Shown: piece by piece, positions 8,707 to 17,072 of the stretch
Layout of the letters: every line of letters starts with the position of its first letter
Position numbering within the stretch: position 1 is the first letter of the stretch
Assembly: GCA_964388665.1 (NCBI GenBank)
Contig: CAYMBJ010000034.1
Span: 1-40,831 of the forward strand
DNA length: 40,831 nucleotides
Direction of reading: 5' to 3'
From: CALCCV01 sp964388665
GTDB taxonomy: Bacteria > Bdellovibrionota > Bdellovibrionia > Bdellovibrionales > Bdellovibrionaceae
The notes under the pieces: generated by a model
What the model saw: the letters and a program-made list of their open reading frames with translations, nothing else
Told to the model about the DNA's origin: nothing
The model's database searches: none
Position numbers and translations under genes: made by a program

Positions 8707-9753
8707 ATGGCAACAGACTCACTCAATGAACTCATATCGCAATTGAAAAATCTTGAATCTCAGGCATCTGCACAGTTTTCTGGCAGCAGCTCCAAGCAGA
8801 CACTTTACGACTGCAAAGTGCAATACTTGGGCAAAAACGGCTCCATCACTGATCTGATGAAAAAAATGGGGCAACTGTCTCCGCAAGAAAAACCACAGTT
8901 TGGGCAAAGGCTCAACGAGGCCAAGCAAAGCCTCGAAGAGATCTTTCGTCAGCAAGAGGAGCGTTTCGTGCAAGTGGAGCTCGCTGAAAAGCTTGCTAAG
9001 GAAGGGCTCGATCTGAGTCTCCCCTCTGTGCCTCGACCTCGCGGTGGCGATCACCCTGTCTTCGCCGTCACCCAAGAGATCGTCAGCATTCTCTCTCGCT
9101 TAGGGTACAGCGTTCGCCTTGGGCCCGCCGTCGAAAAAGACTATTACAATTTTGAAGCGCTCAATATTCCCAAAGATCACCCTGCGCGCGATATGCAGGA
9201 CACTTTTTTTATTGATAGCAATCATGTGCTGCGCACCCACACCAGTCCGATTCAGATTCACTCGCTCGAAAAAGACAAGCTGCCTCTGCGCATTGTCGGC
9301 ACCGGATCGGTTTTTCGCGTTGATAGCGACATTTCACATTTGCCGCACTTTCATCAGATCGAAGGCATGTGCGTCGACAAAGATGTCTCCATGGCGGATC
9401 TCAAAGGCACCATTTCGTTTTTTGTGCGTGAGTTTTTTGGCGCCGACTTAAAAACCAGATTTCGTCCAAGTTATTTCCCTTTTACAGAGCCTTCTGCCGA
9501 GGTGGATTGCTCTTGCCCGATTTGTAAAGGCAACGGCTGCAGTCTCTGCAAGCAGTCCGGCTGGATAGAGATTGGCGGCGCTGGCCTAGTCAATCCCAAA
9601 GTCTTTGAGGCGGCCAAAATTCCCTATCCCGAATGGACGGGCTTTGCATTTGGATTTGGTATCGAGCGCATGGCCATCATCAAATATGGAATTCCTGACA
9701 TCCGTTTACTGCCACAAAATGATCTGCGATTTTTGCGGCAATTTGAATTTTGA
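8707..9753 (+). CDS. pheS: phenylalanyl-tRNA synthetase alpha subunit
   Basis: Catalytic alpha subunit of the alpha2-beta2 enzyme that charges tRNA-Phe. The N-terminal 85 residues form the expected coiled coil (Gln/Glu/Lys-rich) that contacts tRNA, followed by the class II synthetase core: GPAVEKDYYNFEALNIP, HPARDMQDTF (motif 1 region), RTHTSPIQ, GSVFRVDSDISHLPHFHQ (motif 2) and GFGIERMAI (motif 3). The Cys-rich insert CSCPICKGNGC..CK is common in bacterial PheS. The ATG at 8707 begins the usual MATDSLNEL-like N-terminus; an upstream in-frame ATG at 8677 adds non-conserved residues. The gene is followed by pheT after 91 bases. Confidence 0.97.
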   Translation: MATDSLNELISQLKNLESQASAQFSGSSSKQTLYDCKVQYLGKNGSITDLMKKMGQLSPQEKPQFGQRLNEAKQSLEEIFRQQEERFVQVELAEKLAKEGLDLSLPSVPRPRGGDHPVFAVTQEIVSILSRLGYSVRLGPAVEKDYYNFEALNIPKDHPARDMQDTFFIDSNHVLRTHTSPIQIHSLEKDKLPLRIVGTGSVFRVDSDISHLPHFHQIEGMCVDKDVSMADLKGTISFFVREFFGADLKTRFRPSYFPFTEPSAEVDCSCPICKGNGCSLCKQSGWIEIGGAGLVNPKVFEAAKIPYPEWTGFAFGFGIERMAIIKYGIPDIRLLPQNDLRFLRQFEF

Positions 9754-9844
9754 TGCGTTTGAGCGCTTGAGGCGTTGGAAAAGACGGCTACAGTTTTCTT
9801 AAATTGATTTACTTTTTACCTGCTACAACTAAGGATTTATTAAG

Positions 9845-12289
9845 ATGAAAATCAGCATGAAATGGATACAAGATCTTGTGGAAGTCCAAGATTACTTTGC
9901 AAAACCAAAGGAGATCGCTGATCTTCTTACCAAAGCCGGTCTAGAGGTGGAATCCATTGAGGACAAAGCGCAGCTGTTGCAAAATGTTGTGGTTGGCCAG
10001 ATTTTGGAAAAAGCCAAACATCCCAACGCTGATAAACTGAGTGTGTGCCGAGTGGCTCTTGGCAAGGGCGAGGTCTCGCAGATCGTTTGTGGCGCAAAAA
10101 ATCACAATGTCGATGATCGGGTCATCGTCGCTTTGCCCGGTGCCACGCTGCCCGGCGGCCTCACCATAAAAAATGCCAGCCTGCGCGGCGTGGAGTCTTC
10201 GGGAATGCTCTGTTCTTACAAAGAGCTGGACATGCCTGGCGAATCCGAAGGCATCGCTATTTTACCCAAAGATGCTCCGGTTGGTATGAGCTACTGCCAG
10301 TTTATGGGTCTTGATGACATTGTGTTTGAACTCAAAGTAACACCCAATCGCGCCGATTGCCTCAGCCACTTTGGCATTGCCAGAGAGATCTCAGCACTCT
10401 TGGGTCGCGAGATGAAATCACGCCCCACTGCAAAGTTAAAATATGCTGCCAAGAGTATCGAATTCCATGTCGAGCTCAAGGCCCCCGATCTTTGCCCACG
10501 ATATGCGGGGCGAATCATTCAAAATGTAAAGGTGGGCGCCTCGCCACCGTGGCTGCGGGCTCGCCTTGAGTCTTTAGGCATGAACAGCATCAATAATATT
10601 GTGGATGTCACCAACTATGTGATGCTGGAACTGGGCCAACCTATGCATGCATTTGATCTGAAGAATCTGCGTGATCACCGCTTGCAGATCATGATGGCCA
10701 CAGCTGGAGAGAGCTTTGAAACATTAAAGCAAGAAAAGAAAACTCTCAGCGGTCAGGAACTGATGATTGCTGACGGACAGGGGCCCGTTGCCATTGCTGG
10801 TGTGATCGGCGGACTCAACTCTGGCGTGAGTGATAAGACGCAGACTATTTTTTTAGAAAGCGCTTATTTTAATCCGGCCACTGTGCGAAAGACTTCGCGC
10901 GCTTTGCAACTCGATACGGACTCAGCCTACCGCTTTTCTCGCGGCGTGAGCGCGCAACTGCCACCCATAGCACTGGAGCGTGCAACGGAGCTCATTCTTC
11001 AGCTTGCCGGAGGCGAGGCGGAAGAGCGCGTGTTCGATCTTTACAAAGTGAAACCCGAAAAAAAACACATCGAAATCAGCATCGACCGTATCTCAAAGTC
11101 TTTGGGCTACAAAGGCACTGCGGAAAAATTCAAAAAGTACATGCTCTCCCTGGGCTTTGAAGTGCAGGAGAAGTCGCCCGAAAAGTTTTTGGTATCCAAA
11201 CCTGAGTTTCGTTTTGATATTGAGCACGAGATGGATCTTATCGAAGAGTACGCGCGCCTCAATGGCTACGATCAAATTCCTGAAAGCTTTGTTCCCTATG
11301 CCAGTCTGCCAGCGCAACACGACAGCGCGTACATTCTTACGCAGCGTTTGAGCCAAATCCTTCAAGAGGAAGGTTTTCACCGCTGTTTCAATTTGATTTT
11401 TACAGATTCTAAAAAGGAGCGCGAGTTTTTAGGATCTCGCCCCGCGGCGGTGCGCTTAAAAAACCCTCTGAGCGAAGAACAATCAGAACTGCGAACTGCC
11501 CTTTTGCCCTCATTGTTTGAAAACGCAGTCTACAACTATCGCCAAGGCAATGAATGCGGCCGACTCTTTGAGGTGGACTCACTCAATCAAATCGAAGCTG
11601 CGCAAAGCACCACATCGGAATTGCAAAAGGAGCGGCTCGCGCTGGGAGCGATTGCTTGGGGTCATTCACAGGATCTGTGGAGCATCAAGTCTCCGCCACC
11701 CTTGGTCTACAGCATCAAAGGCCTTCTTGAAAATTTGTTTGCAAAGCTAGGCCTTGCTAAAGATTTTACTCTCGACGAATTCACTTCTGAAAAATCCTCT
11801 GGGGGTGCGGCCTATCTTCACCCGTCGCAGTCAGCCAAAGTGCTGTTTCGCAAACAAGTGATTGGCGTTTTTGGTACACTTCATCCAAGCCTCGCAGAAA
11901 AGTACAAATTTCGGGCGCCGATGGCTCTCATTGAAGTGAGCTTGGAAGCTGTTTATGCAGCAGCTAAGCAGCTGCGCTCAGGGACTCGCTCTACTCAGAG
12001 TCTTATCACCACACCCGTTGTGGAGCGCGACCTGGCCTTTGTCTTTTCTAAATCGCAGCCGGTGGGTCCAGTGCAAAAACTACTTTGTGAAATCGCTGGC
12101 GCTTGGATGCAAAACATCACCGTGTTTGATGTGTTTTCTGGCGGCTCTCTTAGGGCGGATGAAAAGTCTGTGGCCTTTAAAATGTGGTTGCAGCATCCCG
12201 ACAAGAGCTTTGCTGATGCTGAGCTCAATGAATTGTTGCAAAAAATGATTCAGCAAGCCAAAGAGCAATTTGGCGCAGCCATGCGATGA
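9845..12289 (+). CDS. pheT: phenylalanyl-tRNA synthetase beta subunit
   Basis: Beta subunit of the same enzyme; it binds tRNA and edits Tyr-tRNA-Phe. Domains appear in the normal order: B1 EMAP/OB tRNA-binding domain (about 40-150, with HPNADKLSVCRV and SSGMLCSYKEL), the B3/B4 editing region (about 210-380, including NIVDVTNYVMLELGQPMHAFD), the B5 domain (about 400-475), the catalytic-like core, and the C-terminal FDX-ACB anticodon-binding domain (about 720-812, VVERDLAFVF). At 814 aa it is full length. It begins at an ATG with AAGGA upstream and is probably co-transcribed with pheS. Confidence 0.97.
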   Translation: MKISMKWIQDLVEVQDYFAKPKEIADLLTKAGLEVESIEDKAQLLQNVVVGQILEKAKHPNADKLSVCRVALGKGEVSQIVCGAKNHNVDDRVIVALPGATLPGGLTIKNASLRGVESSGMLCSYKELDMPGESEGIAILPKDAPVGMSYCQFMGLDDIVFELKVTPNRADCLSHFGIAREISALLGREMKSRPTAKLKYAAKSIEFHVELKAPDLCPRYAGRIIQNVKVGASPPWLRARLESLGMNSINNIVDVTNYVMLELGQPMHAFDLKNLRDHRLQIMMATAGESFETLKQEKKTLSGQELMIADGQGPVAIAGVIGGLNSGVSDKTQTIFLESAYFNPATVRKTSRALQLDTDSAYRFSRGVSAQLPPIALERATELILQLAGGEAEERVFDLYKVKPEKKHIEISIDRISKSLGYKGTAEKFKKYMLSLGFEVQEKSPEKFLVSKPEFRFDIEHEMDLIEEYARLNGYDQIPESFVPYASLPAQHDSAYILTQRLSQILQEEGFHRCFNLIFTDSKKEREFLGSRPAAVRLKNPLSEEQSELRTALLPSLFENAVYNYRQGNECGRLFEVDSLNQIEAAQSTTSELQKERLALGAIAWGHSQDLWSIKSPPPLVYSIKGLLENLFAKLGLAKDFTLDEFTSEKSSGGAAYLHPSQSAKVLFRKQVIGVFGTLHPSLAEKYKFRAPMALIEVSLEAVYAAAKQLRSGTRSTQSLITTPVVERDLAFVFSKSQPVGPVQKLLCEIAGAWMQNITVFDVFSGGSLRADEKSVAFKMWLQHPDKSFADAELNELLQKMIQQAKEQFGAAMR

Positions 12290-12370
12290 TAGCGAAGATC
12301 TTCAAAAAAATGCGGAGCTCGATGCGTTAATATTCGCGTTAAATAGTTGATTTTCAAACGGTCTTCGCTA
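12290..12370. repeat. 11-bp inverted repeat between pheT and ihfA
   Basis: TAGCGAAGATC (12290-12300) and GGTCTTCGCTA (12360-12370) are complementary with one mismatch, 59 bases apart. They bracket most of the 110-base gap upstream of ihfA. They could be two half-sites for a regulator or a stem that closes the leader. Nothing more specific can be read here. Confidence 0.4.
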
Positions 12371-12399
12371 GGCTTTGATAAGGGAGAAATTGTATAATT

Positions 12400-12747
12400 A
12401 TGGCGGGACAAAATATTGGCAATTCGACAACGACCAAGGCCGACATCGTAGAAAAAGTTTACGACAAAATTGGGTTTTCAAAAAAGGAAGCCTCAGAACT
12501 TGTCGAAATGGTCTTTGATACGATGAAACACGTGCTCCAATCTGGCGAGAAGATCAAAATTTCCGGCTTTGGTAATTTCGTGGTCCGCACGAAAAATGAA
12601 CGTGTGGGCCGCAACCCTCAAACTGGCGAGCAAATTAAGATTTCTGCCCGCAAGGTGCTCACCTTTAGGCCCTCACAGGTGCTCAAGGCGATGCTCAATG
12701 GCGAAGAGTTTGCTCATTTGAAAGACGACGATGACGACGAAGAGTGA
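12400..12747 (+). CDS. ihfA: integration host factor alpha subunit
   Basis: Small DNA-bending protein of the HU/IHF family. The N-terminal helices (TKADIVEKVYDKIGFSKKEA), the core GEKIKISGFGNFVVR and the DNA-contacting arm with RVGRNPQTGEQIKI, including the Pro that intercalates, are all present. The alpha assignment rests on sequence similarity and on its position after pheST, the order also found in E. coli, where IHF-alpha represses its own operon. An acidic tail (six Asp/Glu at the end) is longer than in E. coli. The ribosome-binding site GGGAG is 13 bases from the ATG, slightly far. The stop is one base short of the merR start. Confidence 0.93.
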   Translation: MAGQNIGNSTTTKADIVEKVYDKIGFSKKEASELVEMVFDTMKHVLQSGEKIKISGFGNFVVRTKNERVGRNPQTGEQIKISARKVLTFRPSQVLKAMLNGEEFAHLKDDDDDEE

Positions 12748-12748
12748 G

Positions 12749-13510
12749 ATGACAACTTCTGCGGAAGATACCAAGCCGTCCACTGCAGCTGAGCCCGCTC
12801 AGGTTGAGGTGGCCTCCCTACCTGTATTTCAATTTGGCCAAGATCAGTGGAGTTTTGTTGGCAGCCAGATCGAGCCCATCACAGAAGCAACAGAACAATT
12901 AGAAGAAACAACAGAACAACTCACAGCCGAGACAAAAGAATTTCAAGAAACTCCCGTCTATGACCAATTGGCAGAAGACATTATGGCTCCTGAGCATGAA
13001 CCTTGTACCGATGCTGACTCTGGTGAGCCTGAGGAATCTAATGAGCACTCGGCAGATGGTCTGACCACTTCAGACAAGAGCGACGCCATGGTCTTACCTC
13101 TCACTCTCTGTGATGAAACTCTTTTAGAAGAGATTCAAAACATTCCAGAGCGAATGGGTTTTAAAATTGGCGAAGTGGCCGAAATGATTTCAATTAAGAA
13201 TTATGTGCTCCGCTACTGGGAGTCTGAATTTGAAATATTGAAGCCACGTAAATCTAGCAACAACCAAAGGGTCTACTCGCGCCGGGACGTAGAAAACGCT
13301 TTCTTGATCCGCAAGCTCCTTCACCGTGATCGCTTTTCGATTGAAGGCGCTAAGCAAGCGCTAAAGGACCTCAAAGTGCAAGTGCGCAAAGAACAAAAAG
13401 TTCAAGCGACCTATCACAAGATAGAAAATAAAATTGAAAGTTTTCACGAACGGGTCGAGTCTCTGATTGAAGACGTGCGCAAGTTGCGCAAGATCATCAA
13501 TCATTCATGA
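12749..13510 (+). CDS. MerR-family transcriptional regulator with long acidic N-terminal extension
   Basis: The last half holds a MerR-type winged helix-turn-helix: FKIGEVAEMISIKNYVLRYWESEF (about 141-163 region), the wing NNQRVYSRRDVE, and a helix ending near IEGAKQAL, then a coiled coil of about 50 residues for dimerisation. A MerR gene after pheST-ihfA is common in delta-type proteobacteria, where it is usually only the short domain. Here about 130 residues precede it, very rich in Glu, Thr and Gln and probably disordered. No Cys-based metal site is seen. I use the ATG at 12749, just after the ihfA stop; an in-frame ATG at 12731 would overlap ihfA. Confidence 0.88.
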   Translation: MTTSAEDTKPSTAAEPAQVEVASLPVFQFGQDQWSFVGSQIEPITEATEQLEETTEQLTAETKEFQETPVYDQLAEDIMAPEHEPCTDADSGEPEESNEHSADGLTTSDKSDAMVLPLTLCDETLLEEIQNIPERMGFKIGEVAEMISIKNYVLRYWESEFEILKPRKSSNNQRVYSRRDVENAFLIRKLLHRDRFSIEGAKQALKDLKVQVRKEQKVQATYHKIENKIESFHERVESLIEDVRKLRKIINHS

Positions 13511-13852
13511 CGGACAAGGCACTTCGACAAAGTTGTCCTTTGGTGCTGGGGTTTCACGCAGATCTTCAGAATCTCCTTCGTATTGCCCATTTGCCTTAGC
13601 TTCGGCCTGTGCTACGGATGCAGCGTTTGCGTTTTGACTTAAGTTTTTTACCCACGCCTCACCGCCCTCGACTCTGGTCACTTTGAGAATCGCGTTGCCG
13701 TCGACTCGTTGAAGGCAATTCCCCACCACATAGGCCTTTTTATTGCTCTCGCAACCTGCGCAGAGCAATGCAAATGCACACGCAAGTGCAAGCCCGCTCG
13801 CCAAAATCTGCGGAGATGACTTCAATTTTTGTGACGCCAATTCAGTCAACAC
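13505..13852 (-). CDS. small predicted lipoprotein of unknown function
   Basis: Unknown family. The hydrophobic segment ends in the lipobox LCAGC, so the protein is probably lipidated and exported; the mature part is about 80 residues, Ala- and Asn-rich in the middle, with a Cys pair (NCLQR and VPCPS). The start is uncertain: I use the GTG at 13852, but a TTG at 13849 sits better behind AGGGGGA, and the frame remains open to an ATG at 13921. Its end overlaps the convergent merR gene by six bases. Confidence 0.65.
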   Translation of the reverse strand: MLTELASQKLKSSPQILASGLALACAFALLCAGCESNKKAYVVGNCLQRVDGNAILKVTRVEGGEAWVKNLSQNANAASVAQAEAKANGQYEGDSEDLRETPAPKDNFVEVPCPS

Positions 13853-14007
13853 TTCCCCCTGAATGATAGACAGATAAAGCGGATGGCAGATGCGCACCCA
13901 CAACAAACCCCAATCTAACATAGCCCTAGGCCCAGTCCAAAAGAATTAATTTTTACAAGTTCAAGATGGAAGTGCCGTCAAGAGCGTGATATTTCCTTTA
14001 GAACATC

Positions 14008-15393
14008 ATGAAAATCATTCTTCAAATTCAAGATTTTGCTGGCGAGATCCTTGCGAATGTTAAAAAATTCCTGCAGACACTTGAACCGGCCACTCGCCAA
14101 TTTTATAGCGACTTTCCCTATTGGATTGCTGCTTTTTTAACCGGGCTCATTGCCGTGGGCTACGCCGAGCTGATTGACTGGGCAGAGCGCACCGCTATGG
14201 ATTTTTTTGACCTCTACCCCTATTCACTTCTACTGACGGGGCCACTTTGCTTCGTTGCCGGTTGGTATCTGGTCTTCAGATTTGCACCTGATGCCAAGGG
14301 CAGCGGAATTCCACAGGTCATGGTCGCGATCGAAACCCAAGAGAACTCTAACGATGTCAGTTTTCGCGAAAATCTATTGGGCTTGAGGACCCTCACCACC
14401 AAGATCTTCAGTTCCATCTTGATTGTGATGGGCGGCGGTGCGGTCGGCCGAGAAGGTCCAACAATTCAAATTGCTGCCAGCGTGTTTCACTTTGTAAATC
14501 GCTTTTCAAAAAAGCTGTCTCTTTCGGTAAATTATCATTTTGGCTTGATTGCTGGAGGCGCTGCCGGAATCGCTGCCGCCTTCAACACCCCCTTGGGGGG
14601 CTTGGTTTTTGCGATCGAAGAACTGGCAACATCACATTTTAATCGATTCAAGACATCCTTGATTTCGGGCGTAATTATTTCTGGTCTGGTGGCTCAGGGA
14701 CTTGCGGGCACCTATTTGTACTTAGGATATCCTGCGATTGCACATCTGGGATCTGGCTTCGGCATGTGGGCCCTGGCCATTGGGGGACTGTCGGGATATT
14801 TTGGAGCTCTCTTTGGCAAATTACTTTATTATCTCAGTATCAAGAAAAAGCAGATCACCAATCCCAAACATCTTGCTCTGTTTGCTGCTGCATGCGGACT
14901 CATTTTGGCAATTTCCATTTTGTATTTTGACAAGCGAACGGCGGGCCCTGGACGAGAAGTTGTCTTGAATCTTCTTTTCAAGGACGCCTCGGTGGGAGAC
15001 TTAAAATTAGCAGTGGTGCGCTTTTTTGCTCCCATTGTGACCTATCTATCTGGAGGAGCTGGAGGAATCTTTGCACCTTCACTTGCCGCCGGCGGAGCCA
15101 TCGGCGCCTGCCTAGCCAATTGGTTTCATCCAGCAGCCATAAATATTTTTATCCTACTGGGCATGATTGGATTTTTAGCTGGCGTGACTCGCGCGCCTTT
15201 CACTTCTTTTGTATTGGTGCTAGAAATGACGGATCGCCACTCTGCCATCTTTCCTATGATGATCGCAGCCATAAGCGCATCTTTGGTGGCTAGGATCGTC
15301 GATCCCCACTCTTTTTATGAATACATTAAGCGCGAGTACTTGCAAACAACGGCGCCCATTTTACCAAAAGGCGCCGCTTCTCCCAAAAAATAA
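14008..15393 (+). CDS. ClC-family chloride/proton antiporter
   Basis: Integral membrane protein moving chloride against protons, used by bacteria for acid resistance and charge balance. The chloride-site motifs are all present: GSGIP (98-102), GREGP (147-151, Glu149 corresponding to the gating Glu148 of E. coli ClC) and GGIFAP (about 350). IEEL at 203-206 supplies Glu205, equivalent to the proton glutamate Glu203, so an antiporter is favoured over a channel. A Tyr near the end of the last helix (DPHSFYEY) could match Tyr445. The protein stops after the membrane domain, with no CBS domains. It begins at the only plausible ATG and stands alone. Confidence 0.94.
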   Translation: MKIILQIQDFAGEILANVKKFLQTLEPATRQFYSDFPYWIAAFLTGLIAVGYAELIDWAERTAMDFFDLYPYSLLLTGPLCFVAGWYLVFRFAPDAKGSGIPQVMVAIETQENSNDVSFRENLLGLRTLTTKIFSSILIVMGGGAVGREGPTIQIAASVFHFVNRFSKKLSLSVNYHFGLIAGGAAGIAAAFNTPLGGLVFAIEELATSHFNRFKTSLISGVIISGLVAQGLAGTYLYLGYPAIAHLGSGFGMWALAIGGLSGYFGALFGKLLYYLSIKKKQITNPKHLALFAAACGLILAISILYFDKRTAGPGREVVLNLLFKDASVGDLKLAVVRFFAPIVTYLSGGAGGIFAPSLAAGGAIGACLANWFHPAAINIFILLGMIGFLAGVTRAPFTSFVLVLEMTDRHSAIFPMMIAAISASLVARIVDPHSFYEYIKREYLQTTAPILPKGAASPKK

Positions 15394-15432
15394 ATGTGCA
15401 TTAAAGCATCCGTCGTAATTGTTTCTTTGGGA

Positions 15433-16617
15433 TTACTTTTCTAATTTGGTTTTTTGACAGGAAACACGAACTCCATTCATTTGGTCCGCCATATAAGTGA
15501 ACTCAACATGATTCGTGGAATTGGCAAGGGTCAATTCCGCAAGCTTTTCCTTTAGCTCGATATTCTCAACACTAAAAACGACCATTCCATCCACGCCCGA
15601 TTTCATAGAGGCCTTCACTTTTGCCATTCCGCTAAAGTCTTTGATCTTGTCGACCTCAAGAGGCCATAGGCCAATTGTACTGTATGACACACCATTGGGA
15701 GTCAACTCCTTATCAAACTCAAATTCACTGACAACTGTGGTTCCAGGTTTCTCTATATTTTCATAGATCTCAGTACTCTGGCAATGCCAGTTCGCTGCTG
15801 CCCAAAGGGGGCGATCAGTGATCTCTCCAGTAACACCATAACTGCGATTCTTCAGGCAGCGAGCTTCCATAGGAAGGCCACTCATCTGCGTCAAACGAAA
15901 CTCTCCATCAGTTTGCACAAACATGGCCAACTGTTGCTCCTTCTCAGATCGGGTGTCGGCACTTCCCCAAATCAACTGATGACCTGACAACAGGCGCATA
16001 AATGCCATGGGTAAGAACAACTCAGCTTCATTTGGATCTACACTCTTAACTTCTATTTGTTCCTGATCACTCAACTTTGTCGGAAAGTCGCCAGACTGAA
16101 GAAAGGCAATATCTCTTTCACCGTTTTTGGCAGATCCCGAGCAGGTGAAGCCAGAGTAGACATTGAACATGGATTCATTTGCAATCTCGACACCTACCAT
16201 CGCCACTTTAAGAGTCAAATTTGCAGATATGGTTGTAAGATTGATTCGCAGAAGTCTGGCATCAAGCTCTTTCATAGGACTCAGCTTCGTAGTTCCTATT
16301 TCAGCAGGAGTTTCTATCTGCGCCCTAACTGATTCATTCACCTCGTCGATGGCCTTTAACTGATTTTCAAGGTAAGCCTGTTTAAGCGTAAGTCTTTGGC
16401 CCACCGCCATGGGTTGCGAGTCGGCAAACTCAGCACACTCCACACTGCCAGGCCCGATCAACTTACAGTTTGCGTTGGTGAGCCTTTCTTGATCCGATGA
16501 CAACAATTGGTATTGCTCTCTCGGCCCTTCAGTATCTTTTACTTTTTCTTTTTTACTACCACCACAACCTACTAAAGATATTAATAATAGTGTGGCAATA
16601 CAGAATTCTTTTTTCAT
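15433..16617 (-). CDS. predicted lipoprotein of unknown function (394 aa)
   Basis: I do not recognise the family. A short signal peptide ends in LVGC, so Cys18 is the probable lipid anchor, followed by a flexible linker rich in Lys, Glu and Ser. The rest is about 370 residues with scattered Cys (about six), suggesting disulphides and a periplasmic or surface location. A strong GGGGG ribosome-binding site precedes the ATG at 16617. It converges on the ClC gene with 39 bases between. A terminator and possible small RNA lie upstream on the same strand and would insulate it from them. Confidence 0.8.
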   Translation of the reverse strand: MKKEFCIATLLLISLVGCGGSKKEKVKDTEGPREQYQLLSSDQERLTNANCKLIGPGSVECAEFADSQPMAVGQRLTLKQAYLENQLKAIDEVNESVRAQIETPAEIGTTKLSPMKELDARLLRINLTTISANLTLKVAMVGVEIANESMFNVYSGFTCSGSAKNGERDIAFLQSGDFPTKLSDQEQIEVKSVDPNEAELFLPMAFMRLLSGHQLIWGSADTRSEKEQQLAMFVQTDGEFRLTQMSGLPMEARCLKNRSYGVTGEITDRPLWAAANWHCQSTEIYENIEKPGTTVVSEFEFDKELTPNGVSYSTIGLWPLEVDKIKDFSGMAKVKASMKSGVDGMVVFSVENIELKEKLAELTLANSTNHVEFTYMADQMNGVRVSCQKTKLEK

Positions 16618-16779
16618 GAAACCCCCATTTCATTTTTTCACGATAGAACAATTTTAGAACAGTCACCGTCAGATCTTTTTTAGCCTAGTGGACATAAATT
16701 TGAGTAAGGCCCAAACTCGAACAGTGCGTGCAAAAAAGAGCAACAATCGTACCAGCGAGTGCCCCCCGAATTTTGAACC

Positions 16780-16809
16780 AAAAAAAAGACCAGGTGGGGG
16801 GACACCTGG
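16780..16809 (-). terminator. intrinsic terminator on the minus strand
   Basis: Read on the minus strand, CCAGGTG (16809-16803) pairs perfectly with CACCTGG (16796-16790) around a six-base loop, followed after TC by eight T (16787-16780). This is a good rho-independent terminator for leftward transcription only. No protein gene ends just upstream of it on that strand, so it implies a noncoding transcript starting between about 16815 and 17050. Confidence 0.75.
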
Positions 16810-17013
16810 CCTAAGGGGGAATGGGGGGGTAACTTTTACTATTGCAATCGAAGCGCCATCCCTTTTGCCTCTGACCTTCGCTAGGAAATTGGATTTTGCA
16901 TCCATGGGTCACACCTAATACTGTTCTGAGGAAAAACTGTTTCACCATGAAACGGCCGCCAAAGACCAAGGTCCGGTGGTTGCTGCGTAGCTTGTCACAC
17001 AGGGTGACGAAAT

Positions 17014-17042
17014 TTGACTTTGTTCCAAGAGCAAAATAGGAT
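17014..17042 (+). promoter_or_regulatory. sigma-70 promoter of aidB
   Basis: TTGACT (17014-17019) and TAGGAT (17037-17042) are exactly 17 bases apart. Transcription would start near 17049, leaving a leader of about 24 bases that contains the GGAGG ribosome-binding site (17062-17066) and ends at the aidB ATG at 17073. Spacing and match are the best of any promoter in the window. Confidence 0.65.
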
Positions 17043-17072
17043 TTGCATATCTCTAGCGCTCGGAGGCCACAG

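Larger units (their letters stand above)
16780..17050 (-). ncRNA. candidate structured small RNA, leftward
   Basis: This 455-base gap between genes (16618-17072) holds the terminator above and, upstream of it on the same strand, three compact hairpins: GTCAC/GTGAC (17008-16994), a two-part stem GGTGG..GACC/GGTC..CCGCC (16979-16956) and GTTTCA/TGAAAC (16953-16939). Together they suggest a transcript of 200-260 bases. The 5' end is not fixed: TTGGCA with TAGAGA 18 bases away on the minus strand (around 17050-17085) is a weak promoter candidate. I compared it by eye with the cyclic-di-GMP riboswitch, 6S RNA and RNase P and found no match. The stretch 16618-16779 shows nothing beyond the lipoprotein upstream region. 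Confidence 0.4.

Noticed and set aside
12393..12398. Perfect TATAAT just before ihfA
   Set aside because: It ends one base before the start codon, so a transcript from it would lack a leader and ribosome-binding site.
16669..16905. 78-residue minus-strand ORF across the terminator upstream of aidB
   Set aside because: It spans a strong terminator on its own strand, has unusual composition, no ribosome-binding site and no recognisable domain.
16930..17010. Resemblance of the hairpins to a cyclic-di-GMP (GEMM) riboswitch
   Set aside because: The GACGCAAAGCC core and the enclosing stem of that riboswitch are not present.
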